Below are positions 33,201 through 40,651 of a stretch of 54,851 bases of DNA, in pieces. The stretch is from Nostoc desertorum CM1-VF14 (GTDB lineage: Bacteria > Cyanobacteriota > Cyanobacteriia > Cyanobacteriales > Nostocaceae). The DNA lies in NCBI GenBank assembly GCA_019359245.1, contig JAHHHR010000052.1, positions 1 to 54,851 on the forward strand, read 5' to 3'. The notes beneath the pieces are model-generated. The model had not been told where the DNA came from and made no database searches. It worked only from the letters and a program-made list of their open reading frames with translations. Made by a program: the position numbers and the translations under genes. Within the stretch, counting starts at the first letter, position 1. Each line of letters opens with the position of its first letter.

Positions 33201-34262
33201 ACCATCGCCTGCGTCCTCTGGGGAACCGATAACATCAAAACTTACGGTGAATCCCTAGCGCAAATTATGTGGATGGTGGGTGTGCGTCCTGTTCCCGATG
33301 CCTTGGGACGGGTGAACAAGTTGGAATTGATATCTTTAGAAGAGTTGGGACGACCCAGAATAGATGTAGTAATCAACTGTTCTGGCGTATTCCGCGACTT
33401 GTTCATCAACCAAATGAACCTGCTAGACCAAGGGGTGAAGATGGCAGCTGAGGCGGATGAACCCTTAGAAATGAACTTTGTTCGCAAACACGCTTTGCAG
33501 CAAGCCCAAGATATGGGGATTAATCTGCGTCAAGCAGCGACGCGCGTTTTCTCCAATGCTTCTGGTTCGTACTCGTCAAATATCAACTTGGCGGTAGAAA
33601 ACAGCACTTGGGATAGCGAAGCCGAGTTGCAGGAAATGTATCTCAACCGGAAATCCTTCTCCTTCAATTCCGATAACCCCGGAATGATGGACGAATCCCG
33701 GCAGATTTTTGAAAGTACATTGAAAACTGCTGATGCAACCTTCCAAAATTTGGATTCTTCCGAGATTAGCTTAACGGACGTTTCCCACTACTTTGATTCA
33801 GATCCCACTAAGCTGGTGGCAAGTCTGCGCGGTGATGGTAAAAAACCAGCATCTTATATTGCAGATACAACCACAGCTAACGCCCAAGTGCGGACATTAT
33901 CAGAAACCGTGCGTTTGGATGCGCGTACCAAATTGTTAAATCCCAAGTGGTACGAGGGGATGCTGTCTCACGGTTACGAAGGTGTGCGCGAACTCTCCAA
34001 GCGGTTGGTAAATACAACAGGTTGGAGTGCGACAGCCGGCGCTGTGGATAACTGGATTTATGAGGATACAAACGAAACCTTCATCAAAGATGAAGAAATG
34101 CAGAAACGGTTGCTGAACCTTAATCCCCATTCTTTCCGCAAGATTGTATCAACTTTGTTGGAAGTGAATGGACGCGGTTATTGGGAGACTAGCGAAGATA
34201 ATTTGGATCGTCTGCGCGAGTTGTACCAAGAGGTTGAAGACCGAATTGAAGGGATAGACTAG
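30276..34262 (+). CDS. chlH: Magnesium chelatase, subunit H
   Basis: ChlH is the large porphyrin-binding subunit of Mg-chelatase. With ChlI and ChlD it inserts Mg into protoporphyrin IX at the entry to chlorophyll synthesis. The 1328-residue length fits cyanobacterial ChlH. The CobN/ChlH core is clear: PPDKGNVGTAAYLDVFGSIY, FGYEGDPMRLLFSRSASPHH, VLHFGTHGSLEFMPGKQMGM, YYAANNPSEATIAKRRSYAE, and in the C-terminal half PETIACVLWGTDNIKTYGES and DVVINCSGVFRDLFINQMNL. The start ATG has AAAGGAG upstream. It is monocistronic, bounded by a terminator at 34272. chlI and chlD are not in the window. Confidence 0.98.
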   Translation: MFTHVKSTIRHIAPDNLRGRNLIKVVYVVLESQYQSALSQAVRTINANNPNLAIEISGYLIEELRDPENYEEFKREIESANIFIASLIFIEDLAQKVVAAVEPHRDHLDVSVVFPSMPEVMRLSKMGSFSLAQLGQSKSAIAQFMRKRKEKSGAGFQDGMLKLLRTLPQVLKFLPMDKAQDARNFMLSFQYWLGGSPENLENFLLMLADKYVFKGLDKQNFAPSTYEQPVVYPDLGIWHPLAPSMFEDVREYLNWYTARKDISSDLKDPLAPCVGLVLQRTHLVTGDDAHYVAMVQELEALGARVLPVFAGGLDFSKPVEAYFYEPNTNTQLVDAVISLTGFALVGGPARQDHPKAIEALKRLNRPYMVALPLVFQTTEEWMDSDLGLHPIQVALQIAIPELDGAIEPIILSGRDGTTGKAIALRDRVEAVAERALKWANLRRKPKLDKKVAITVFSFPPDKGNVGTAAYLDVFGSIYEVMKALKNNGYDLPELPESAEALMQEVIHDAQAQYNSPELNVAYKMSVPEYEALTPYSHRLEENWGPPPGHLNSDGQNLLIYGKQFGNVFIGVQPTFGYEGDPMRLLFSRSASPHHGFAAYYTYLEQVWKADAVLHFGTHGSLEFMPGKQMGMSGDCYPDNLIGSIPNLYYYAANNPSEATIAKRRSYAETISYLTPPAENAGLYKGLKELSELIASYQTLKDSGRGVSIVNSIMDKCRIVNLDKDINLPETDARDMSTDERDNIVGNVYRKLMEIESRLLPCGLHVIGKPPSAEEAIATLVNIASLDRQEEGIQGLPGIIANSIGRNIDDIYQNNDRGILQDVQLLQDITLATRAAVTALVQEQIDAEGRVSLVSRLNFFNMGKKEPWVESLHKAGYPKVDTAALKPLFEYLEFCLQQVCADNELGALLRGLEGEYILPGPGGDPIRNPDVLPTGKNIHALDPQSIPTTAAVQSAKIVVDRLLIRNKAENEGKWPETIACVLWGTDNIKTYGESLAQIMWMVGVRPVPDALGRVNKLELISLEELGRPRIDVVINCSGVFRDLFINQMNLLDQGVKMAAEADEPLEMNFVRKHALQQAQDMGINLRQAATRVFSNASGSYSSNINLAVENSTWDSEAELQEMYLNRKSFSFNSDNPGMMDESRQIFESTLKTADATFQNLDSSEISLTDVSHYFDSDPTKLVASLRGDGKKPASYIADTTTANAQVRTLSETVRLDARTKLLNPKWYEGMLSHGYEGVRELSKRLVNTTGWSATAGAVDNWIYEDTNETFIKDEEMQKRLLNLNPHSFRKIVSTLLEVNGRGYWETSEDNLDRLRELYQEVEDRIEGID

Positions 34263-34271
34263 TACTAGTTG

Positions 34272-34296
34272 GGCAGGCATCTTGCCTGCCTAAATT
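34272..34296 (+). terminator. Hairpin terminator after chlH
   Basis: GGCAGGC (34272-34278) and GCCTGCC (34284-34290) form a 7-bp GC-rich stem around ATCTT, followed by TAAATTT. It lies 10 nt past the chlH stop and separates it from the restriction-modification genes. Confidence 0.8.
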
Positions 34297-34320
34297 TGCT
34301 ATTTTATTTATGAATCCGGC

Positions 34321-35718
34321 ATGATCAAAAAGAAACACATCGAAACAGGTGTTTATGCCCAACAACTAGAATTATTTCAGTTATTTGAACCTGTAAATGT
34401 TATAAGTTCTCAATCAAAATTTACATTTATAGATTTATTCGCTGGCATAGGTGGATTTAGAATCCCTCTGCAAGAGTTAGGAGGAATATGTCTAGGCTAT
34501 TCGGAAATTGATAAAGAAGCTATTAAAGTTTACCAAAATAACTTTATTCGTGATGCTAATGCTAACGAAGCATATTTAGGAGATATTACTAATTTAAATA
34601 AGCTCCCATTTGAGATAGATTTACTAGTCGGGGGTGTTCCTTGTCAACCTTGGTCAATCGCTGGGAAATTACAAGGCTTAGACGACCCCAGAGGTAAGCT
34701 ATGGATTGATGTTTTTAGAGTGGTAAAAGCTAACCAACCGAAAGCATTTATATTTGAAAATGTTAAAGGTTTAACAGAGCCAAGAAATAGAAAAAGCCTG
34801 GAATATATACTTAATAATTTAACAGCATGTGGTTATGTAGTAAAATACCAGGTGCTTAATTCCTACGATTTTGGTTTACCTCAAGATAGAGACAGGATAT
34901 TTATTGTTGGAATTAGAAATGATCTTGAAAAATGCTGGGCTTTTACATTTCCTAACTCTTTAAATAAACAGCTAAAGCTTTATGAAGTAATTACTGGTAT
35001 TCAACATAGTAATTTTGCCAAAAAAAGATTTTCACCAGAAATTTTATTTCCTGATGGTAAAATTCCAGCTTCTAGAGGCAGATTTCAAAAAATAGATGAA
35101 TTAAATGATTTCTTCACTTTTGCTGATATCAGAGATGGACATACTACTATTCATTCTTGGGACTTAATAGAAACAACTTTAAGAGAAAAGCTCATTTGTA
35201 AAACTATATTGAGAAATAGAAGAAAGAAAATTTATGGACTTAAAGATGGTAATCCTTTAGAATTTAAAATATTACAAGCTCTCATTCCTAGTTTACAGAT
35301 TGAAGAAATAAATATTTTAGTAGCCAAAGAAATTTTACATCTTGTCGAGGGTAAAGGCTATGAATTTGTTAATTCTAAAATTTCTTCAGGAATTAATGGC
35401 ATTTCTAAAATATTCTTGCCTCATGCTGAGGCTATTGCAACTTTAACAGCAACTGGAACTAGAGACTTTATTGCAACTATATCTATAGAATGTCAGGAGC
35501 CAGAAGCATATAAGCAAACTTTTATTCAAGAAATTTATGTCAAAAAGAACTATAAACATTTAACAGCCACAGATTACGCTAGATTACAAGGATTTCCAGA
35601 AACTTTTAAAATCGCTGAGAGTGAGAGTACAGCCAAGCATCAATTTGGGAATGCGGTTTCTGTTCCTGTGGTTTACCATTTAGCAAAAGCTTTGTTAAAA
35701 ATAATCCCCATAAATTAA
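34321..35718 (+). CDS. DNA (cytosine-5-)-methyltransferase of a type II RM system
   Basis: The 465-residue enzyme has the C5-MTase motifs in order: I FIDLFAGIGGFR (about residue 37), IV GGVPCQPWSIAGK with the catalytic Cys of PCQ (about residue 107), VI FIFENVKGL (about 143), VIII QDRDRIFIVGIR (about 190), IX DYARLQGFPETF, and X QFGNAVSVPVVYHLA. The roughly 210-residue stretch between VIII and IX is the target-recognition region and is larger than in many relatives. It is followed 12 nt later by the restriction gene, so the pair forms an operon. AT-rich codon use sets it apart from chlH. Confidence 0.95.
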   Translation: MIKKKHIETGVYAQQLELFQLFEPVNVISSQSKFTFIDLFAGIGGFRIPLQELGGICLGYSEIDKEAIKVYQNNFIRDANANEAYLGDITNLNKLPFEIDLLVGGVPCQPWSIAGKLQGLDDPRGKLWIDVFRVVKANQPKAFIFENVKGLTEPRNRKSLEYILNNLTACGYVVKYQVLNSYDFGLPQDRDRIFIVGIRNDLEKCWAFTFPNSLNKQLKLYEVITGIQHSNFAKKRFSPEILFPDGKIPASRGRFQKIDELNDFFTFADIRDGHTTIHSWDLIETTLREKLICKTILRNRRKKIYGLKDGNPLEFKILQALIPSLQIEEINILVAKEILHLVEGKGYEFVNSKISSGINGISKIFLPHAEAIATLTATGTRDFIATISIECQEPEAYKQTFIQEIYVKKNYKHLTATDYARLQGFPETFKIAESESTAKHQFGNAVSVPVVYHLAKALLKIIPIN

Positions 35719-35730
35719 ATAAATTTAAAT

Positions 35731-36570
35731 ATGGCAGCTATTAGTTCAAACACTCGTGCAGTAATTAAAGGTTATCTAGAAGGATTTATTAAAGCTCTTG
35801 TAGATGAGTATAAAGGGCGTAAAATTTTAAAGCCAGATAATGCAGCAGAGTATTTATCAAGATTCTCATCTAATGGAGAATTGAAACCATTTCAAGCAGC
35901 ACTAATTCCACCAGAATTAATACGTATCAACCAATTTGAAAGAGGTTTGAGTACAAAGCTAGGTAATTCTTTTGAAGAATGCGCTCGCTTAATTGCTCTA
36001 GAACATCATCAAGATGTACGTCGAGGTTACGATATTAAATCGGAAGTAAGTCTTGCTGTTTTTGCACAAGCTGAACTTCAAAAACAAAATTACGAATCGG
36101 CTGCTAAAAAAGAACAAGCAAAGCCATCTTTTGAACAGATGATAACAGCAGTTATTAATGCTTGTCGTAGTGATGATTTAGAAATAAAGGTCGTTCGCGC
36201 TGATCTTTATATTCTGGCGAAAGACGGCACAGAATTTTTATTTGAAATCAAATCTCCTAAACCAAACAAAGGACAATGTTTAGAAGTCTTGCAACGTCTG
36301 CTTAGATTTCATTTACTACGCGGTGTAAATCGTCCTCAATTACAAGCTTACTATGCTATGCCTTATAATCCATACGGTGTCACCAAAGCTGATTATAAAT
36401 GGACACAGGCAAAAAGCTATTTACCTTTTGAAGAGGCTGTAATTATCGGAAATGAATTTTGGAATATTGTAGGGGGAGCAACTGCTTATGAAGAATTATT
36501 AGAAATCTATCTGGAAGTGGGGCGGGATAAAAGTAAATATATGTTGGATGCTTTAGCTTTTGGGTTTTAA
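35731..36570 (+). CDS. TdeIII-family type II restriction endonuclease
   Basis: The 279-residue product matches the TdeIII family pattern: ISSNTRAVIKGYLEGFIKAL at the N-terminus, FERGLSTKLGNSFEECARLI in the middle, and the PD-(D/E)xK core VRADLYILAKDGTEFLFEIK SPKP region, where the Asp of RADL and the Glu-x-Lys of FEIKS are the likely metal ligands (about residues 153-172). I recall TdeIII-type enzymes as cutting GGNCC; the cut site here is inferred only. The gene directly follows the methyltransferase that should protect the same site. Confidence 0.85.
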   Translation: MAAISSNTRAVIKGYLEGFIKALVDEYKGRKILKPDNAAEYLSRFSSNGELKPFQAALIPPELIRINQFERGLSTKLGNSFEECARLIALEHHQDVRRGYDIKSEVSLAVFAQAELQKQNYESAAKKEQAKPSFEQMITAVINACRSDDLEIKVVRADLYILAKDGTEFLFEIKSPKPNKGQCLEVLQRLLRFHLLRGVNRPQLQAYYAMPYNPYGVTKADYKWTQAKSYLPFEEAVIIGNEFWNIVGGATAYEELLEIYLEVGRDKSKYMLDALAFGF

Positions 36571-36780
36571 GAGTTATTTAACAAACACAACCAGAAATAT
36601 AATAACAGACAATCGCTTAATTTTTGAGGTTTTCTACAAAGCGATCGCACTAACTCTTCCACAACAGGCGATCACTCTTTGGGAGTGTAATTTTAAGGGG
36701 ATGAGATATTGAAGTTCTTGACCAGTGAGTATAATTATAATAACTGAACTTAATATCTAGCCAATATTACCACGAAGGAA
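36571..36780. repeat. Gap with repeat modules upstream of xisH
   Basis: Module 1 (TTTTTGAGGTTTTCTACAA, 36621-36639) and module 2 (GCGATCGCACTAACTCTTCC plus ACAACAGGCGATC, 36641-36672) recur in swapped order downstream of xisI at 37547-37612. The rest is AT-rich, with a possible -10 (TATAAT, about 36735) before xisH. Confidence 0.6.
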
Positions 36781-37197
36781 ATGCCAGCAAAAGACATTTA
36801 CCATGATGCTGTTAAAAATGCCTTAATTAAAGATGGCTGGACAATTATAGCTGACCCTTATTTTTTGCAGTATGAAGATGCAGAACTTTATGCTGATTTA
36901 TTTGTAGAAAAAGCCTTATTAGCAGAACAAGAAGGACGGAAAATAGTTGTAGAAATCAAGAGTTTTATCAGTCCTTCTCCCATGAGAGATTTTGAAAATG
37001 CTTTAGGTCAATATATTCTATACCGCGATATTTTACAACTAGCCAATAAAAACTATAAAATTTATCTAGCAATCAGAGATACAGTATTTGATACTTTCTT
37101 TCAAAGAAAATCTATTCAAGCAGTAGTTAAACTTCAGCAAATTGAATTTATTGTTTTTAACAATGAAAGGGAGGAAATTACTTTATGGATAAATTAA
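36781..37197 (+). CDS. xisH: XisH family protein
   Basis: A 138-residue protein that matches XisH closely: MPAKDIYHDAVKNALIKDGW, ITADPYFLQ-like IIADPYFLQYEDAELYADLF, the nuclease-like KIVVEIKSFISPSPMRDFEN, and GQYILYRDILQ. XisH and XisI were named for controlling excision of the fdxN element in Anabaena, but many copies lie far from any such element. The DLF...VEIKSF arrangement resembles a PD-(D/E)xK core, so nuclease activity is possible. The start ATG follows CGAAGGAA. It overlaps xisI by 13 nt. Confidence 0.92.
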   Translation: MPAKDIYHDAVKNALIKDGWTIIADPYFLQYEDAELYADLFVEKALLAEQEGRKIVVEIKSFISPSPMRDFENALGQYILYRDILQLANKNYKIYLAIRDTVFDTFFQRKSIQAVVKLQQIEFIVFNNEREEITLWIN

Positions 37198-37526
37198 TAG
37201 GATATCGAGAGTTAATTAAACAAGTGCTAACTGAATATGATAATTTATCTCGTCAATCACCTGATAAAATTACTGAAAATTGTTTAGTGTTTGATGAAAA
37301 TCACGATCATTATCTCTGGTTAACTGTAGATTGGCAAGGTAGCAAAAGACTTAAATATACTCATGTTCATATTCGGATTAAAAATGAGAAAATTTTCATA
37401 GAAGAAGACTGGACAGAAGAAGGAATAGCGACTGAATTAATGAAGTTAGGTGTAAGTAGCAGCGATATTGTGTTAGCTTTTCAGCCTCCAGATGTGAGAA
37501 AATTTACAGAATTTGCAACAGCTTAG
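37185..37526 (+). CDS. xisI: XisI family protein
   Basis: A 113-residue XisI protein: MDKLIGYRELIKQVLTEYDN, LVFDENHDHYLWLTVDWQGS, YTHVHIRIKNEKIFIEEDWT, and the C-terminal DIVLAFQPPDVRKFTEFA. It is translationally coupled to xisH through a 13-nt overlap. The two are almost always found as a pair, and many such pairs behave as accessory cassettes scattered in the genome. Confidence 0.93.
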   Translation: MDKLIGYRELIKQVLTEYDNLSRQSPDKITENCLVFDENHDHYLWLTVDWQGSKRLKYTHVHIRIKNEKIFIEEDWTEEGIATELMKLGVSSSDIVLAFQPPDVRKFTEFATA

Positions 37527-37546
37527 TAAATTATTGTTCTACCCAG

Positions 37547-37612
37547 GCGATCGCACTCACTCTTCCACAACAGCGATCGCATTATTTTTGAGGTTTTCTG
37601 CAAGGCGATCGC
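37547..37612. repeat. HIP1-rich repeat modules downstream of xisI
   Basis: Module 2 (GCGATCGCACTCACTCTTCC plus ACAACAGCGATCGC, 37547-37580) precedes module 1 (TTTTTGAGGTTTTCTGCAA, 37585-37603), the reverse of the order upstream of xisH. Further GCGATCGC and two CCATCGCCTACAATG-like copies follow to about 37660. Open frames through this stretch are repeat artefacts. Confidence 0.65.
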
Positions 37613-37785
37613 CTACAATGCCATCGCCTACAATGCCATCATACAATCAGCGATCGCAACATACAAAAAAGACTCAAACTATGAGTGTATCCAACACTAG
37701 CATTGATAATGCTGGTAAAGACGGCAATCGCGCATCATTTGTCAAGAAAAATGATGCACCTCCACGAATAGCAGTAGCCATCTGA

Positions 37786-37938
37786 TTAGCATCTTCGGAG
37801 GAATTACTGGAAGGAACAAGAGTGCTAGTGACGCTACTTCCTGATGATGAAACTGAATTTTGGCTTCAAAATAGTCAAACATCACTTTCATCAGTTTGGG
37901 ATAACACTGAAGATAATGTCTATGCCCAACTACTCTAA
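37786..37938 (+). pseudogene. C-terminal remnant of an antitoxin-like small protein
   Basis: After a TGA at 37783-37785 the frame reads SSEELLEGTRVLVTLLPDDE, then TEFWLQNSQTSLSSVWDNTE and DNVYAQLL. The ending (WDN-E-D-VYAQLL) is that of the short cyanobacterial proteins that accompany PIN/RelE-type toxins. The N-terminal part is missing and no start codon is available. No toxin gene remains beside it. Confidence 0.5.
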
Positions 37939-38032
37939 AAACAGCATGGACATCACAGCTACTTTGAACGAAATTGCATAGGATCTCTGCTAAAAAACCT
38001 TTTTGAAGGAAAAAAATTAAAAATCGTAGCTT

Positions 38033-38557
38033 ATGGAGAATTTAGGAAAAGTAAGTTTAGAGTCTGAAAGACTTATTCTACAAGCGATTTCGTTGGAATA
38101 TACAGAAGATGTATTTCGAGAATTTACAAGCGAAATTACTACCTTTATGTATCCGAAACCAGCCCAGAGTCTCAGTGAAACCGAAAAGATAATCAGAGAT
38201 ATGATTATACAACGAGAAAATCACACTGACCTAGTGTTGTTAATTCTCAAGAAGGATAATTTAGAGTTTGTAGGAATTTGCGAGGTTGGTGCTATTGATA
38301 CTGATACGCCAGAGTTAGGTATTTGGCTCAAGAAATTCGCTCATGGTCATGGTTTTGGTAGAGAGGCAATTTATGCATTAAAAGACTGGGTAGATAAAAA
38401 TTTGGAATACAATTATCTTTCCTACCCTGTTGATAAAAGAAATATCCCCAGCCGTAAAATTGCGGAAAGTATTGGGGGTAAAGTATTTCGGGAGTTTCAA
38501 CAGATTAACAAGAGCGGTCATATTCTTGATGAAGTTGAATACAGGATTTATAAATAA
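38033..38557 (+). CDS. GNAT family N-acetyltransferase (RimJ/RimL-like)
   Basis: A 174-residue acetyltransferase: SERLILQAISLEYTEDVFRE at the N-terminus, then FVGICEVGAIDTDTPELGIW, the acetyl-CoA loop region AHGHGFGREAIYALKDWVD, and NIPSRKIAESIGGKVFREFQ, where RKIAESIGG is the usual GNAT motif B tail. The target (protein N-terminus, amino acid or antibiotic) cannot be told. It stands alone in the accessory island. Confidence 0.85.
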   Translation: MENLGKVSLESERLILQAISLEYTEDVFREFTSEITTFMYPKPAQSLSETEKIIRDMIIQRENHTDLVLLILKKDNLEFVGICEVGAIDTDTPELGIWLKKFAHGHGFGREAIYALKDWVDKNLEYNYLSYPVDKRNIPSRKIAESIGGKVFREFQQINKSGHILDEVEYRIYK

Positions 38558-38694
38558 ACGGGATCTCCTACTAAAATATGCAAAAAATCCTTTTTAAATA
38601 GTCCAACATCTACTTCAGAAGTATCGTCTTCAACTGACTCAAATATTTGATCGCTTCTATATTTTTCTAGAAATATTCAAAGTTAAATTTTTCT

Positions 38695-39270
38695 ATGGAT
38701 GCGCTAACTATCAACTTTGCTCCTGTTCTTCAAATAACAGATGAGCAATTCTTCCAGTTATGTCAGATAAATGAATTAATTAGATTTGAGTGTAATACTG
38801 ATACTACATTGTTACTAATGCCTCTAGTCGGTGCTTTAACCAGCAACCGCAATGCTAATTTAACTGCTCAACTTGGAGTGTGGAATCGTGATGAATCACT
38901 AGGTATAGCTTTTGGTTCTTCGGTTGGGTTTATTTTACCAAATGAGGCAGTTCGTTCGCCTGACGTATCTTGGTTAAGACGTGGCAGATGGGATTCTCTC
39001 ACACAGGAGTAAAAAGAGAGATTTCTGCCTGTATATCCTGATTTTGTCGTGGAATTGCGTTCTGATACTGATTGTTTAATAAGACTACAAAATAAAATGC
39101 AAGAGTACCAAGACAGCGGTGCTAGATTAGGTTGGTTAATTGATTTAGAGACTCAGCAAGTAGAAATTTACCGCTCTGGTAGAGATGTTGAAGTACTGAA
39201 ATCCCCTGCTAGCTTATCAGGAGAAGATGTGCTACCTGGATTTGTGCTTCATTTTGAAGATATCTGGTGA
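38695..39270 (+). pseudogene. Uma2 family (DUF820) protein split by an in-frame TAA
   Basis: One frame from 38695 to 39270 encodes 191 codons of a Uma2-type PD-(D/E)xK protein: ITDEQFFQLCQINELIRFEC, NRNANLTAQLGVWNRDES, EAVRSPDVSWLRRGRWDSL, then TQE, TAA (39010-39012), then KERFLPVYPDFVVELRSDTD, MQEYQDSGARLGWLIDLETQ and EDVLPGFVLHFEDIW. Relatives read EQKERF here, so a CAA codon became TAA. Both halves are otherwise in frame. The first half alone lacks the ELRS part of the predicted active site. Confidence 0.85.
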
Positions 39271-39330
39271 ATTGGTTAAAATGCGAAGTGCTATAACAAC
39301 ACATATTAATTAAATAATTATTTTAATAAA

Positions 39331-39501
39331 CTAATTTCGAGGTGACAGTTTATTGTTTATTAATAATAGTGTACAAACTATTGCACCAAGCATATAAACC
39401 ATAGATGTGTCAGCATCCTTTAAAATTAGAATATAAAACATAGATAACACTACAAAAATAAATGTCGGTATTTTAAACATAAAACCTATAACTTTAACCA
39501 T
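39331..39501 (-). CDS. Possible 56-residue membrane protein
   Basis: The minus strand encodes MVKVIGFMFKIPTFIFVVLS and continues through a first hydrophobic span (to about residue 27), a short polar turn KDADTS, and a second span VYMLGAIVCTLLLI before a charged end (NNKLSPRN). Two spans with a polar loop make a believable small membrane protein. I do not recognise the family, and no strong ribosome-binding site is visible. Confidence 0.45.
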   Translation of the reverse strand: MVKVIGFMFKIPTFIFVVLSMFYILILKDADTSMVYMLGAIVCTLLLINNKLSPRN

Positions 39502-40651
39502 AATTGACTACTAAGGCAAACGCATTAAAAGTATATCTACCGCTTTTTTTCGTTGCTTACGCCAGAAAAGCATTGATGTTACAAGTAACATTTAATACTC
39601 CAACGTAAAAAGAAATTTAGATCACCCCTTTTAATATATTTCTTAGGTGATTGCTTACCTGATTCCGACTATGACAGTTTTTTTACTGGTACTAACTAAT
39701 CTAGACAAATGTACTTTTACCAAGTACTTTTATCAAAAAAAACTGTTTCACGAACCTGAGTCAATTTTATTAACCAAGATTTTTCGCTATTCTCACCTTT
39801 TTAAGTCGTACGCCTCTTGTTTTAATCAGTATTAATCTCTTGCCAAGTCGCAAAGGTAGTGAATAATAGTAAAGTAAAGTTTTGGTCATCATCAGAAATA
39901 TTAATCAGTAAATCTCAAACTTTTGGAAACTAAAGTAAAAATTAGGGTTTTAGCCCTCGTGAACACGAGGTAAACACCATCGATTTTAGAGCGAGTTAGG
40001 TTTGAATTGCGGGCTGAAAAGCTGGAAATATCCTAGATGGCTGAAATTTTAAGACAAAAGCCAAGCTTTAAGTACTTGCTCGCGTGCTGGAATAATGAGC
40101 CGACGAAAGCAGATAGTCACTAAAAAGCTGTTGGCAAAATTCCCGCAGTAGGGGATTGCTTGTGCAGATAAAAAATGAGAAATTAGATGAGTGGAAGGAT
40201 AAAATACCAAAATTATTACCAATTGCAGATTGATTCATATTAAAACTGCCGCCAGAGAGGGTCGTTTTGCAAGACAGCTTAAATAAATGCAATAACAAAT
40301 TTCACCCTTTGACTAAGCCGATGGTATAATGGCAACAGGCGATAATTGAGTCAATCTATTTATAGATATTGTTATCCATTTCATAAATAAAGTTTAGTAA
40401 ATTGTCTCTAACAGCTTGAAGTTGGGTTTTGCAGGGTTTTGCACAGTTTTAAATCTTGGTTTTCTTTGGTAGCAAGTACTTAATTACTTAAAGGGGTCAT
40501 CTGCTTTGCTGCGATTTACCTTTGTTATAAGCAATATTCGATGGTATAAAATAAACTAAATGTTGTTTTTGTCGGTACATGGTTATTTAATTCTCCAATT
40601 AAATTTTTCGTAAGTCAATTTAAAATTTTACTTGTTTACTTAGGTACTTTT
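39502..40651. other. 1.15-kb gap before the carbonic anhydrase gene
   Basis: No convincing gene is present. Open frames at 39647-39835 (+) and 40068-40298 (-) have no protein-like conservation that I can see. The strand after 40000 has degenerate coding-like stretches, but no recognisable protein. A hairpin lies at 39955-39970, and the last 300 nt, with several TATAAA-like words (for example about 40546), presumably form the long leader of ccaA. Confidence 0.5.
39955..39970. other. Perfect short hairpin
   Basis: CCTCGTG and CACGAGG pair over 7 bp around AA, giving a very tight stem. It is preceded by AGGGTTTTAGCCCT, a second small inverted repeat. No T-run follows, so it is not a standard terminator. 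It may be a protein-binding site or part of a small RNA. Confidence 0.4.

Noticed and set aside
36781..37526. fdxN-element excision site near xisH/xisI
   Set aside because: No xisF-type recombinase, nif or fdxN sequence is present, so the pair is a stand-alone copy.
37513..37785. 90-codon frame after xisI
   Set aside because: Its first half is made of HIP1-rich repeat modules and the rest has no start or family pattern; only the part beyond its stop looks like a protein.
39647..39835. 62-codon plus-strand frame
   Set aside because: It lacks a good start signal and shows no recognisable family; a hydrophobic stretch alone is not enough in AT-rich DNA.
40068..40298. 76-codon minus-strand frame upstream of ccaA
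   Set aside because: Ser/Phe/Asn-rich with no domain pattern, no ribosome-binding site, and located in a leader region.
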